The translations under genes were made by a program, and so were the position numbers. Of a stretch of DNA of 64,000 bases, positions 25,855-35,700 are shown piece after piece; position 1 is the first letter of the stretch; each line of letters opens with the position of its first letter. The DNA comes from Bosea sp. NBC_00550 (GTDB taxonomy: Bacteria; Pseudomonadota; Alphaproteobacteria; Rhizobiales; Beijerinckiaceae). The stretch is from assembly GCF_026020075.1 (NCBI RefSeq), contig NZ_CP102772.1:4430501-4494500 (forward strand), given 5' to 3'. The notes under the pieces are model-generated. The model ran no database searches. It was not told the origin of the DNA and worked only from the letters and a program-made list of their open reading frames with translations.

Positions 25855-28680
25855 CTACCAGGTGACACGCAGGCCGAGATTGCCCTTGATGCCGCGGCGA
25901 TCGTCGCCGCCGAGATTGCTGGTGTAGCTCGCCGCCGCGAAGACGCCGACGTTCGGCGTCACCTGGGCCGCAACGCCGCCGCCGAGTTCCAGCGAGGTGG
26001 AGCCGAAGCCGGTTGTAATCGGCGTGACATTGAAGGTCGTCGTGTCGCTGCCGGAAAACGTGCGCCAGACATTGGCGAGGAGATAAGGTTTCAGCGTCAT
26101 CCCGCCCATCACCCAATCGCCGGTGAGCCGTGCGCCGATCCGGCCGGTTAGCGCATCGTCGGGCGAAAAGCGGACCGCGGAGAAGCGATCGCGCTCCGTT
26201 CCAAACGAGACCGATTGCCAGATCAGCTGCGCCTGCGGCTCAAGCGACAGCCCGGCACCGATCTGGATCGGATAGCCCGCCTCGAGCGAACCGGTGAGCC
26301 CGGTTCCGTCGGCGCTCATCCCGATGCCGCGGGTCGAGCGCGGATCGCCATCGAACCAGGAGGTCAGCAGCACCGCGTCGAGATACCAGCCTGACGGACC
26401 AATATGGGTCCAGTAGGCGCCGAGGCTGGTTGCATCCATCTTCAGCTTGCCGACCAGCACTCGCTGCTGGGCGATCGCGAAACCGCGAGCATCGACATCC
26501 GCACTGGCGAAGCCGACGAACAGCCCAAGCCGGTCGCGATGGCCGTTATTGTCCCAGCCAAAAAGATCCTGACCGGCCTGGAAGCCGCCGATATTGCCCT
26601 TCATCTCGGGCGAGAGCGGGCCTGAGCGACTCTCCTCGGCATGGCGGCCGAAGACACGGCCCCAGGCGCCCGGAAGCGCGCCCGAGCCGAGCAACATGGC
26701 TTGATCGCCCTGGCGCTCGTGAAAGGTCCCGAGCGTCGCCAGACCAAGCTGGCGCGCCACCCCCGGCAACAGCGTGTAGAGCGCCGCCTCGGGGCGGAAA
26801 AGAGGGACGGGAGTGCCAGGAGCCGTTACGCCGGGGGGAAGCACGCCGGGTGGTGTCACGCCTGGTGGCGTCGGGCCGACCGGGGGCGTCACACCGGGGG
26901 GCGTCGGGAAAAGCTGGCTTCGCAGGAACCAGTCATTCTCGGTGCCGGGCGTCACACCGCCCTGGAACAGGAGATACTCGTACGGGCCAGCCCCAACGGG
27001 GCCGCCGAGCGTGAAAGCGCCGGCAGCGGTGGTCCCTCCGTTCAGCGCGCTGACCACCTGGATGCCGCTGCCTGTCGTCAAATCGCCGGGCCCGCCGGCA
27101 TTGGCGATACTCAGAAGCGAATTGCCGGTCGCCGAGCCGCCATTGATAACGAGGCGATCGGAAGGCGAGCCGTCAGTTCCGAGGAAAGTGTTCAGCCCTA
27201 TCGTGCCGCCAGTTCCTGTATAGCTCGGCGTCGTCAAGACTGTGCCGGGGGCGGTGCCGGTGCCCATGCTGACTAGGCCAGCATTGGCGACGCTCGGGAT
27301 GGTGTGGCTGAAGCCATTGAGGTCGAGCGTTCCGGCGCTCGCGACCGTCACCGGAGAATTTGGACTGAGCGTGTTGAGAGCGCCCGCGCGCAACGTGCCA
27401 CCGTTAACGTTCGTCGGTCCGGTGTAGCTGTTGGCGCCGGTGAGCATCGTCGTGCCGGCGAACACATTGACGGTGCCATTGCCGCTGATCGCCGGCGCGA
27501 ACACGTACTCGGAGGACGTGTGATTGAAGTTGAGCGTACCGGCGCCCAAACCAAAGGCGACGGTCGGCGCGTTGATGGTGCCGGGTGCAGCCGCCGCCGT
27601 GCTGACGAGCGGGTCCGCGCCGATGTTCAGTGTGCCAATCGATCCGGTCTGCGCCGCGACCACTACAGAAGGCGCGGCAACGACGCCTTCGTTCGCAATC
27701 GTGAGCGCGCCCGTGCCAGAGTTGCCAATGTTCACCCCCAAGCTGTTGCGCCAGGCGGAGCCAGTGCCGGTTACCGTGACTGTGCCCCGCGAGCCCGAAG
27801 AACCGCCAACCACCCCGGTGAGATCGGTTACAGTGCCGCCGTCCGCGATCATGAGCTCGCCCGTCCCCGCACTGCCGACCACAACGTTTCCGTTATTCGT
27901 CCAGTTGGAGCCCGCGCCGGCCACCGTCACCATACCGGTCGCGCCGGCAAACGATCCCAGCACGCCACTAGTATTGGTCACGCTCCCACCGCTTTGGATC
28001 GTGAGTGTGCCGGTGCCCGAATCGCCGATATTGAGGACGCCACGGACATCCCAGGTGGATGTAGGCCCAGTTACAGTGGCCGTACCCGTCGAGCCGGCAG
28101 TCTCTCCGACAGAGCCCCCAAAAGAACTAATCACCCTACCGCCATCTTCGATTTTAAGAACCCCTGTACCTAGTCGGCCCACAAAGAGGAGGGCATTTGA
28201 CCACGTGGAGCCGGTGCCGGTCACGGTCACGGTACCATTCGAGCCAAGCCCGCCGCCAATGAACCCGCCCCCAAACGGGAGGGTGGTCAATGTCCCGCCC
28301 TCTTGAATTGTGAGCGCCCCAAACCCAACCACGCCGACGGACACTTGAGAGGCGTGCGCGGGCAAGCCCGAGATCACCGTCGGAAACGGCGTCGTGGTGT
28401 CAATGACCGTGAAGTTTTGGTTCGTCGGAACACTACCGGGATTCCAATTGCCAGCCGCAAACCAATCAGATGATCCCGCTCCGGCGGTCCAATCTCTGAG
28501 GTTCTGGGCGCGTGTCGAAACCGTCGAGGCTGCAACAAGCACCATAGTTGCTAGAGCCGTGGACGAGCCAAACCTGCAACCGCGTGCAAACAACGTCTCG
28601 CGCCCCGCCGCGTATATACACCGATGAAACAGTGGTTCGACGTTTCGAGCTAGCGCCCGGCAGTAATGCTCGAAAGCCAT
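25855..28680 (-). CDS. Autotransporter 1 (type V secretion)
   Basis: This 941-residue surface protein has an extended signal region ending near STVSTRAQN. The passenger is a beta-helix built of repeats of the form GTLTIQSGG ... GTVTVTGTGSAW (about residues 90-330), with an autotransporter-associated strand motif (TMLTGANSYTGPTNVNGGTL) further on. A Pro/Gly/Val-rich linker follows, then a C-terminal autotransporter beta-barrel of about 270 residues beginning near GALPGAWGRVFG and ending in GLRVTW. The start at 28680 is chosen by a strong GGGGGCGCAGGA box; the open frame runs 34 codons further upstream. It probably mediates adhesion or autoaggregation. Confidence 0.88.
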   Translation of the reverse strand: MAFEHYCRALARNVEPLFHRCIYAAGRETLFARGCRFGSSTALATMVLVAASTVSTRAQNLRDWTAGAGSSDWFAAGNWNPGSVPTNQNFTVIDTTTPFPTVISGLPAHASQVSVGVVGFGALTIQEGGTLTTLPFGGGFIGGGLGSNGTVTVTGTGSTWSNALLFVGRLGTGVLKIEDGGRVISSFGGSVGETAGSTGTATVTGPTSTWDVRGVLNIGDSGTGTLTIQSGGSVTNTSGVLGSFAGATGMVTVAGAGSNWTNNGNVVVGSAGTGELMIADGGTVTDLTGVVGGSSGSRGTVTVTGTGSAWRNSLGVNIGNSGTGALTIANEGVVAAPSVVVAAQTGSIGTLNIGADPLVSTAAAAPGTINAPTVAFGLGAGTLNFNHTSSEYVFAPAISGNGTVNVFAGTTMLTGANSYTGPTNVNGGTLRAGALNTLSPNSPVTVASAGTLDLNGFSHTIPSVANAGLVSMGTGTAPGTVLTTPSYTGTGGTIGLNTFLGTDGSPSDRLVINGGSATGNSLLSIANAGGPGDLTTGSGIQVVSALNGGTTAAGAFTLGGPVGAGPYEYLLFQGGVTPGTENDWFLRSQLFPTPPGVTPPVGPTPPGVTPPGVLPPGVTAPGTPVPLFRPEAALYTLLPGVARQLGLATLGTFHERQGDQAMLLGSGALPGAWGRVFGRHAEESRSGPLSPEMKGNIGGFQAGQDLFGWDNNGHRDRLGLFVGFASADVDARGFAIAQQRVLVGKLKMDATSLGAYWTHIGPSGWYLDAVLLTSWFDGDPRSTRGIGMSADGTGLTGSLEAGYPIQIGAGLSLEPQAQLIWQSVSFGTERDRFSAVRFSPDDALTGRIGARLTGDWVMGGMTLKPYLLANVWRTFSGSDTTTFNVTPITTGFGSTSLELGGGVAAQVTPNVGVFAAASYTSNLGGDDRRGIKGNLGLRVTW

Positions 28681-29145
28681 TCCTGCGCCCCCTTTGCGTG
28701 CACCCTGCGAGCGTGATCGGCGATCACATGAGGGGACTGCGTGACGAGTCGTGCGAATGATCAGAGAAAACGGCAACGACATCTACAAAATGTTTACATG
28801 GGCAAGTCCAGTGCCAATGCGAGCCCATATATTTCAGGAACCTGTTGCAAGAACGCTGCGGTTTTCGATCCTACCGCCCCTATGCAGCGACTGAAATTTG
28901 CTGTCGGTGCAATTTTGGACGGTCCGAGGCAGGCATTGCGCCCGTCGGAAATGGGTCCTGACCCTGCTTGCTGACCTTCAATCAGTAGCGTTCGCTATGG
29001 GGCAGCCCGCCAAAGTTTGGGGGTGGCTGGTTTATGCCAGCGATGCTGCGTGGCGGACTTCTGCTCTCCACCCCTGGCTGTCCCAAACAACGTCAGCTCT
29101 CGGGCACATTATCGAACGAAAAAGCTCAATTTCCGCTGAGGCCGA
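28681..29145. other. Upstream region of autotransporter 1
   Basis: No gene is supported in these 465 bp. The segment next to 28680 should hold the promoter of autotransporter 1 on the minus strand, but I cannot name convincing -35/-10 boxes. The right end (from 29066) belongs to the segment duplicated at 38251. Confidence 0.4.
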
Positions 29146-29391
29146 TCAGCGTCGCGGGCCGGTGGCGGTCCCGGTCACGCGACCTCTGGAATCGCGGAAC
29201 GTCGTCGTCCCTTGGCTCTCGGTCGAGGCGCGCCCCGTCGTCCTGCCATCTGGGCCGTAGAAGTTCTGGTTGCCTTGGCTGTCGGTCGTTGAGCGGCCTG
29301 TAACGCGCCCGGAACTGTCGCGGAAGGTCTGCTGCGACTGCTGCGCCCCTGCATCGCCCGCCAGAGCTGCGAGCGTCAGGCCGGCGATGAT
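29066..29391. repeat. Duplicated segment, copy 1 (intact)
   Basis: About 326 bp here recur in the same orientation at 38251-38578, with high identity (a few scattered mismatches, mostly near the left end). The segment covers most of a small secreted-protein gene plus about 80 bp beyond its stop codon. Copy 2 ends abruptly at an IS3-family element. Confidence 0.85.
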
Positions 29392-29409
29392 GGCGGTCGT
29401 CCTACTCAT
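29146..29409 (-). CDS. Small secreted protein with GRxTG repeats
   Basis: This 87-residue protein has a signal peptide (MSRTTAIIAGLTLAALAGDAGA). The short mature region is made of about three imperfect repeats of the form FRDSSGRVTGR / FYGPDGRTTGR / FRDSRGRVTG. A GGGAGG box precedes the ATG at 29409. Small proteins of this repeat type are frequent in Hyphomicrobiales, and I know of no assigned function. A second copy at 38333 has lost its start. Confidence 0.75.
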   Translation of the reverse strand: MSRTTAIIAGLTLAALAGDAGAQQSQQTFRDSSGRVTGRSTTDSQGNQNFYGPDGRTTGRASTESQGTTTFRDSRGRVTGTATGPRR

Positions 29410-29653
29410 GGTGGCCTCCCAGTTCAGTCTGGTTACGGACGCCCGTGATCCGCTCTCGGCGCTCCGGCCGGCCGGGCTTTCCATTCCGGCCGGGGAACCT
29501 TGGCTTCGCGTCGCGGTTGGCCAAAGGTCTCCTTTCGGTTTGAGCGAACTACCCCGCTTGCGTGCGCAGGCGGGGATTTTCTTATGTCAAAATATATTGC
29601 CTCCAGTCGAGAGGCATAGATTCTCGCCCGTATCCATGGCGGAGGAAGGAGCC

Positions 29654-30196
29654 ATGCCATTCTCATCGCTGAGCGACCCCGTCGACCTGGCCCGCGCGCA
29701 AGCCGCGCTTAATGCTGCCTGGTCCGAGATCCGATCGACCGTCCCCGATGCCGATGACGAGCAAGTGCGGACGAAGCCGGCCTACATCGTCGCGAGCTTG
29801 GTCGCCTTAGCTGAAGATGAGGACGATCTGACGCTACGGGCGATCGAGCGATTTCGATCTCCGTCGTTGCATGAGCGTTCGCCGCGGCGGAACTCGGCTG
29901 CGGCTACCTCGTTTTGGCAGTGCTATTGTCGCGACGTGACCCGCGATGGTGGTGGTGGCCACCTACCCAGATGGCTACCGAAGGGAGCCGGTACAGCCCC
30001 CAGCCCTCGGCTCCCTTCTCCCGCCGATCGGGAAGCTGTAACCGCGAGCGTGTTTCCGTTTTTCCGCCCGCGTTTCATTCAACGCCACATGCTCACAATT
30101 GTGACGTGCCGTCCTGGTTCGCGGCGACAAATTTCTTTGCTTCGCTCACAAACAATAGCCACGTCGGAACATCGCTGCTCGTCAGGCTGTCAATGA
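29654..30196 (+). CDS. Small conserved protein, probably 3'-altered
   Basis: The first 70 residues (DPVDLARAQAALNAAWSEIR ... AYIVASLVALAEDEDDLTLRAIERFRS) look like a common short protein of Hyphomicrobiales that normally ends near this point. A GGAGGAAGGAG box supports the ATG at 29654. The remaining 110 residues are low in coherence, and the last 100 bases overlap a well-supported gene on the other strand. A frameshift or loss of the original stop codon is likely. Function is unknown. Confidence 0.5.
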   Translation: MPFSSLSDPVDLARAQAALNAAWSEIRSTVPDADDEQVRTKPAYIVASLVALAEDEDDLTLRAIERFRSPSLHERSPRRNSAAATSFWQCYCRDVTRDGGGGHLPRWLPKGAGTAPSPRLPSPADREAVTASVFPFFRPRFIQRHMLTIVTCRPGSRRQISLLRSQTIATSEHRCSSGCQ

Positions 30197-30326
30197 ATGC
30201 CTTAGCGCCAGTGACAGCGGGTATCGCCTCGTCGAGGGGTTGGTCGGGGTCCAATCGTTTCGCTCGACACATAGCCCGCGCGATCCGAATGACCCGGGCA
30301 CGCTCATGCTCATGCACGTCGTCCAT
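30093..30326 (-). CDS. Small hypothetical protein
   Basis: This 77-residue soluble protein has a helical N-terminus (MDDVHEHERARVIRIARAMC). A GGGAGG box lies 7 bases before the ATG at 30326. The composition is normal for a coding region. It is not recognised. It overlaps the 3' end of the plus-strand frame ending at 30196. Confidence 0.55.
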   Translation of the reverse strand: MDDVHEHERARVIRIARAMCRAKRLDPDQPLDEAIPAVTGAKAFIDSLTSSDVPTWLLFVSEAKKFVAANQDGTSQL

Positions 30327-30519
30327 TATGGTCCTCCCAGATTCGCCAATCCGCGCTGCGCCGTCAGATGGTCAGGACATCAGAGTGCGGTGAACTTCAC
30401 GCGACATGCACCTTCCCCGCCCACGCTCTCGCCTTCAGATGGATCGAACCGTCCTCCGGGCGGGGCAATGGCGGTGGAGCGACAAATGAACCAGTCAAAC
30501 AATGTATTGATCAAACCGC

Positions 30520-31500
30520 TTAGCGTCTGCCCATTGCAATCTTCGCCGGCGGTCGTAAGCGCAGGCTCACTGCCGCAGCGATCTTCGCCGCTATGTTTGT
30601 CTCGAGATCGAAGCCGCTGCCAGCATTTTGGTCCGCTTCATAGATGCCCGACCAGATGATCGCAGTCGTTCGCCCATCCAGCAGGCGGCTTGTGATCCTG
30701 AGCTTGCCGTCGCCTGCACGGATCACGCCCTCCAGGATATGCCGCCGGCCAAGCTGGCGATCGATTTGTGCGGCGGACGCGGAAGATTCCAAGGCAGCTG
30801 AAGTCTGACTGCGAAAGATTGTCAGCTCTTCGTTCGGAACGAGCTGCGAGATGACATCGTCGGCAAGTCCTGCCGCGAAAACCTCGAATTCGGCATTCTC
30901 AGTGAGGTTGACGAAGGGCTTCACGACGAGTGACAGCCGTGCCGGGCTCACTGGCGCAGCCGGGATCGGTCCATTCGCTATCGCCAGGAAGGCCACCAAG
31001 GAGCTGATCGCGAGCGCTGAAGTGGCGCCGACAAGCCAAGGTAGCCTCAGCCAATCGCCCGTTTGCGGGCGGGATGGTTCGTCGGGTGGGGGATCGGATG
31101 GCGAAAGCGGCGCAGGGTCGATCTGATCGTTCAATTGCCAGCGGAAGCTAGGCACATAGCCCCCCTTGGCAATCTCGATCACAAGCGCGTCGGTACTGCC
31201 TTCAAGCAGATAATACCGCTCCAATCCGCGCCTGAGCCGCCCCGCCTCAATGCGAACGACGGGATCGTTCGAAACGTCGAAATCTGCCCTCCGGCCGAAG
31301 ACTTCGACTGCGATCGAATAGGCCTTGATGCGGTCTGCCCGGCCAAAGAGCGTCTCTTCAACCACAAAGGACAGAAACCGGCGCACCCGCTCGGGCACCT
31401 TAAAGTCGTCACTTGCTAAAATGCGACCCAGTTGGGCACGAATATCGTCTTCAGAGATCCCAGGAACAACGCAGGAGCCACTGCTGGAACGCGTCGGCAT
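30520..31500 (-). CDS. Membrane-bound regulator with TolB-like periplasmic domain
   Basis: This 326-residue protein has a cytoplasmic N-terminal domain (about 15-120), with RFLSFVVEETLFGRADRIKA and DPVVRIEAGRLRRGLERYY, found in one-component regulators often labelled adenylate cyclase-like. A transmembrane helix follows (about 153-175), and a C-terminal TolB/FlgO-like domain with KPFVNLTENAEFEVFAAGLA and GRRHILEGVIR. No cyclase catalytic domain is present. The ATG at 31500 is preferred over a TTG two codons upstream. It lies between two autotransporter genes and a remnant, so control of surface-protein expression is a reasonable guess. Confidence 0.7.
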   Translation of the reverse strand: MPTRSSSGSCVVPGISEDDIRAQLGRILASDDFKVPERVRRFLSFVVEETLFGRADRIKAYSIAVEVFGRRADFDVSNDPVVRIEAGRLRRGLERYYLLEGSTDALVIEIAKGGYVPSFRWQLNDQIDPAPLSPSDPPPDEPSRPQTGDWLRLPWLVGATSALAISSLVAFLAIANGPIPAAPVSPARLSLVVKPFVNLTENAEFEVFAAGLADDVISQLVPNEELTIFRSQTSAALESSASAAQIDRQLGRRHILEGVIRAGDGKLRITSRLLDGRTTAIIWSGIYEADQNAGSGFDLETNIAAKIAAAVSLRLRPPAKIAMGRR

Positions 31501-31708
31501 TATCAAGGCCCTTCGAATACGCTTAGCACCATCTCGAACAGATGGGGAAATTACTGCAACAGCGCGGTGACACGCAGAGCGCTAGCCAGTCAGCCAAACA
31601 CTCGCCCCTGCTGTCCCTAAGGTCAATTGAGGGTTCGCTGCGCCAAGCCCAAAATCGGTGAAGGGCAAGGAGTGCATCGACCCGCCCTCACATATCGAGG
31701 TCGGCATT

Positions 31709-31984
31709 ATGACCCGGATCGAGGAGCGCGGGCGCGCCCGTCTGAAACTGCGTTTTCCTGATTGGCGGGCCCGTTTTGATCTGGCCGCAAGCGAACCCTT
31801 TCTCGACCTTTGCGAGGCGTACGAACTGGCGCATGTGGGGCTGGATTACTGGACCAGGTCAGACGCACCGTTACGCGACGAGATGATTGCAGACTATCGA
31901 GACCTGATGGCCTCCCTGGAGTTGGAAGCCCAGATCTGGGCAGATCGCGAGATCGAGGGGAGAAGTCACGCCAGAAAGCGTTAG
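31709..31984 (+). CDS. Small hypothetical protein
   Basis: This 91-residue helical protein contains RARFDLAASEPFLDLCEAYELA and YRDLMASLELEAQIW. A GAGG box precedes the ATG at 31709. Proteins of this size and pattern are common in Hyphomicrobiales islands. No function is known to me. It ends a few bases before the autotransporter remnant on the opposite strand. Confidence 0.6.
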   Translation: MTRIEERGRARLKLRFPDWRARFDLAASEPFLDLCEAYELAHVGLDYWTRSDAPLRDEMIADYRDLMASLELEAQIWADREIEGRSHARKR

Positions 31985-31990
31985 CTGGAC

Positions 31991-32328
31991 AGTGTTCCTC
32001 GTGATCTGCGCATCGATCCCGGCCTTGATCTCGCCCCAGGCTCCGCCAAGATCCGAGCGGAAGGGGATAAAGCCGGTCGCCGAGGAGAACGAGGTCTTGG
32101 GGCTGCCCAGGAACTCGTTCCAGAGGCTCGCCTTCAGCGAGGCGGTCATCATGCGCGGTTTGGAACTCGTTGTCCCCTCGTCGAGCGCCCAACTTCTGGC
32201 GAGGCGAGCGCCGATCCGTCCGGCCAGTGACTCGATTCCGAAAAGCGCACCAGAGCCGCCCCGTCATTGCCGGAGCCGTTGACCAGCGTCACGGCTGTAA
32301 CGGGCAGCAGGGCAGCGAGACGGTTTTC
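31991..32328 (-). pseudogene. Autotransporter beta-barrel remnant
   Basis: Minus-strand translation gives barrel-like sequence in two frames. RLAALLPVTAVTLVNGSGND is followed, after a frame change near 32245, by GRIGARLARSWALDEG, LKASLWNEFLGSPKTSFSS and WGEIKAGIDAQITRNT. These are typical of the last strands of autotransporter domains. The frame then runs into unrelated sequence, so the terminal strand is missing. The passenger is gone. This is the debris of a third autotransporter gene, distinct in sequence from the other two barrels. Confidence 0.75.
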
Positions 32329-32715
32329 AGGGGCGCCGAAAAGGCGGCGCTGGCCAGGGGGTTATCGTGTGGTAACGCTTCATCGAACGTCTGCTTCCGG
32401 ACCGAGATCGAAGGGGCAAAATCGACCGACCCCCGCCTTGGCAACGTCCGGTTCCCGGCTGCTCGCCTGGCGGTTGAGAGCGCGACGTCCGTTCCCATCG
32501 CATCGGTGAGGCTGCAGGCAGCGCAGCGAAAGCGTTCGTCGGGCGGCAGACCGCTAGATCGCAGGCCGCGGCGCAGCCGGCATGTGGTGTCCGCGTAACA
32601 AATGCAGAGACTGATCCGCATCAGCGCGGGTGCGCTTGACAGGGACTGCGCTAGGTCATCGAGTTACGATCGCTGCGACGATGCCGTGATCCAATGACGA
32701 AGGCTTGCGTCTCCC
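32329..32715. other. Region without supported genes upstream of autotransporter 2
   Basis: These 387 bp hold the second copy of the 34-bp repeat (32394-32427) and presumably the promoter of autotransporter 2. I see no convincing gene or promoter box. Confidence 0.4.
32394..32427. repeat. 34-bp dispersed repeat, copy B
   Basis: It matches 33 of 34 positions of 25646-25679 in the same orientation; the mismatch is A for G after GAGATCG. It lies between the autotransporter remnant and autotransporter 2. Confidence 0.6.
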
Positions 32716-35700
32716 ATGCCGTACCGCAAGACGACTGCCCCTTCGCGTCTCGCGCTACTGCTCGGCGTCAGTGCCGCGGCTTTTGCCGCCCGATCTCCGG
32801 CCTTCGCCCAGGATGCGACCTGGCTGGGTGTGACGGGCGACTTCGGCACGGCTTCGAACTGGATCGGCGGCGTCGTTCCGAGCGGCACGGCAACCTTCGG
32901 GGCGTTTGGCGCGACAGCCGTCACCACGGTCAACCAGACCCTCGGCGGCTTCACATTCGCGGCTGGCGCCTCCGCCTATAATTTCGGTATGGTGGGAAGT
33001 CTGGGCTTCATTGGTGCCGGTATTGTCAATAATTCCGGCCAAATCCCGACGCTGAACAATTCAGGAACTCTGGCTTTCCTCATCAGCAGCACGGCCGGAA
33101 ACGCCACGCTCACGAATGATAGCGTTCTGAATTTCAACGACACCAGCACGGCTGGAAACGCTACGATCGCGAATAATGGCGGCCTGGATTTCTACAACGC
33201 CAGCACGGCTGGAAACGCAACGATCGCGAATAATGGCGCCCTGGGTTTCAACGACGCCAGCACGGCTGGCAACGCCACGATCTCGAATAATAGTTTCTGG
33301 GATTTCAACAACGCCAGCACGGCTGGCAACGCCACGATCACGAATAAGGGCGTGCTGGATTTTAACCGCACCAGCACGGCCGGGAATGCCGCGATCACGA
33401 ATTATTCCGAGGGCGGCCTGACTTTCAAAGAAAGCAGCACGGCTGGCAACGCCACGATCATCAACTATGGCGACCTGGGTTTCTACGACAAAAGCACGGC
33501 GGGCAACGCACGGCTGATCACCACGGCTGGCGTTATCACCGCCTTCCTCGGCACCGGGCCGCTCGAGGACGGCCAGGTCTCGGCCGGCTCGATCGAGGGG
33601 GCTGGCGCCTACCAGCTTGGCAGCGTGCATCTGACGGTCGGCGGCAATGGCCTGTCGACCGAGGTCAGTGGCGTCATCAGCGGGGCCGACGGCGCCTTGA
33701 CCAAGACCGGGGCGGGGGCGCTGACGCTGTCGGGCATCAACAGCTATAGCGGCGGGACGACGATCACTGCCGGCTCGATCATCGCGGGCAACGATTCAGC
33801 CTTTGGCGCCGGTTTGGTGACGCTGAATGGCGGCGAGCTGGCGACCAACGGTACGCGCGGCATCGCCAACAACGTCTCGCTGGCTAGCTCCAGCGCGATC
33901 AGTGTGCTGGACGCGACCGCGACGCTCAGCGGCGTCATCTCGGGCTCAGGCGGCTTGACCAAGACCGGGACCGGGGCGCTGACGCTATCTGGCGTCAACA
34001 CCTATACCGGCGGCACGACAATCAATAGCGGCAGACTCTCGATTTCCGCCGACAACAATCTCGGCACTACAGCTGGGGCCGTGACATTCAATGGCGGAAC
34101 TCTGGCAACTACCGCAAGCTTCACGACGACTCGCAATGTGACGATGAACGCCACTGCGACGATCGATGTCGCCGCGGCCACCACGCTGACGGCGAACGGC
34201 AATTTCACCGGCGCCGGCGCGATCTCCAAGAACGGAACCGGCGCGCTGACGCTGGGAGGCAACAACGCCGGCGTCACAAACGGTTTCCTGCTCAACCAGG
34301 GCACCTTAAGTCTCGCAACCACGGCCGCCGCCGGGTTCCAACGCGTTGGCGCGACCGGGGCCAGCGTCCTCGACCTCGCCAACGGCGTGACTATGTCGGC
34401 AAACACGCTGCTGTCTGGAAGCGGCCTGCAGTATCAGGTCGCGGCGGGAACGGCGACGATTTCGGGAAACATCTCCGACCCCGGCGGACCCTTCACCTAC
34501 GCGAAGATCGGCGCGGGCACGCTCATTCTGACCGGAACTGGCAATACCGTGGCCGGCCCGCTCACCCTCTCCGGCGGCACGCTGCAGATCGGCAATGGCG
34601 GCGCCAATGGCTCGCTCGGCACCGGCAACATCCTCAACAACGCCGCGCTCGTCTTCAACAGCAGCAGCCTGGCCTATGCCGGTGCGATCACCGGCATCGG
34701 CACGATCGCGCAGAACGGCGGTGGTCGGACAACTCTGAGCGGCAACAGTTCGGCTTTCGCAGGCTCGACCACGGTTGCCGCAGGCGAGCTCCGGGTCGAT
34801 GGTTCGCTTGGCGGCGCTCTCACGGTCAATGGCGGCACGCTCTCAGGCATCGGCACGATCGGCGGCGCGGTCACGGTCAATGCCGGCGGGACGCTGTCGG
34901 CCGGCAACAGCCCGGGCACCCTCACCGTCGGATCGCTGGCGCTCAGTGCCGGCTCGAATACCGTGTTTGAGCTTGGCACCGCAGGCGTCGCAGGCGGTTT
35001 GACCAACGACCGCATCGTCGTCAACGGCATCGGTGCGGCCGGCAACCTCACATTGGGCGGCACCCTGACAGCCACGGCTGCCTCGGCAGGCTATTATCGC
35101 CTGTTCGACGTCACCGGCGGTGGCACGATCAGCGGCGGCTTCAGCGCGCTTGCGCTCACCGCTCCCACCGTTCCCGGAGCGACCGGCACGGTCTACAGCA
35201 TGCCTGCCGGCGTGCCGCCGCAGGTCAATCTTGCTGTGATCGGAGCCGGCCAGACTCTGCAGTTCTGGGACGGCGCAGACCAGGCCGGCAACGGCACCGT
35301 CAATGGCGGCACGGGAACCTGGAACGGCGGCAACACCAACTGGGCGGTGGCGCCGGGCGAAGTGGGCTTCAATGCCCCGTGGTTGAACTCGGTCGGCGTG
35401 TTCCAGGGTACAGCCGGCACGGTTACGGTGTCCGGCACGCAACGTTTCGACACGCTGCAGTTCAACAGCGACGGCTACATCCTGAACGGCGGCGTGCTTG
35501 GCCTCGGGGTCGCCGCAGGCGGCACGATCAACACGGCATCCGGCGTCTTCACGACGATCGGCTCGACCATCATCGATGGGGCCGGGACCAGCCTGACCAA
35601 GGTTGGTCCCGGCACTCTGATCCTCACAGGCGTCAACACCTATTCCGGAGGCACCACGATCGGCGGAGGCACGTTGCGGGCCGGCAGCGTATCCGCTATC

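Noticed and set aside
30520..31500. Adenylate cyclase
   Set aside because: Proteins with this N-terminal and TolB-like layout are often labelled so, but no cyclase catalytic domain is present.
33070..33531. CRISPR-like array
   Set aside because: The repeats are contiguous 57-bp coding units without unique spacers, and they continue a protein repeat in frame.
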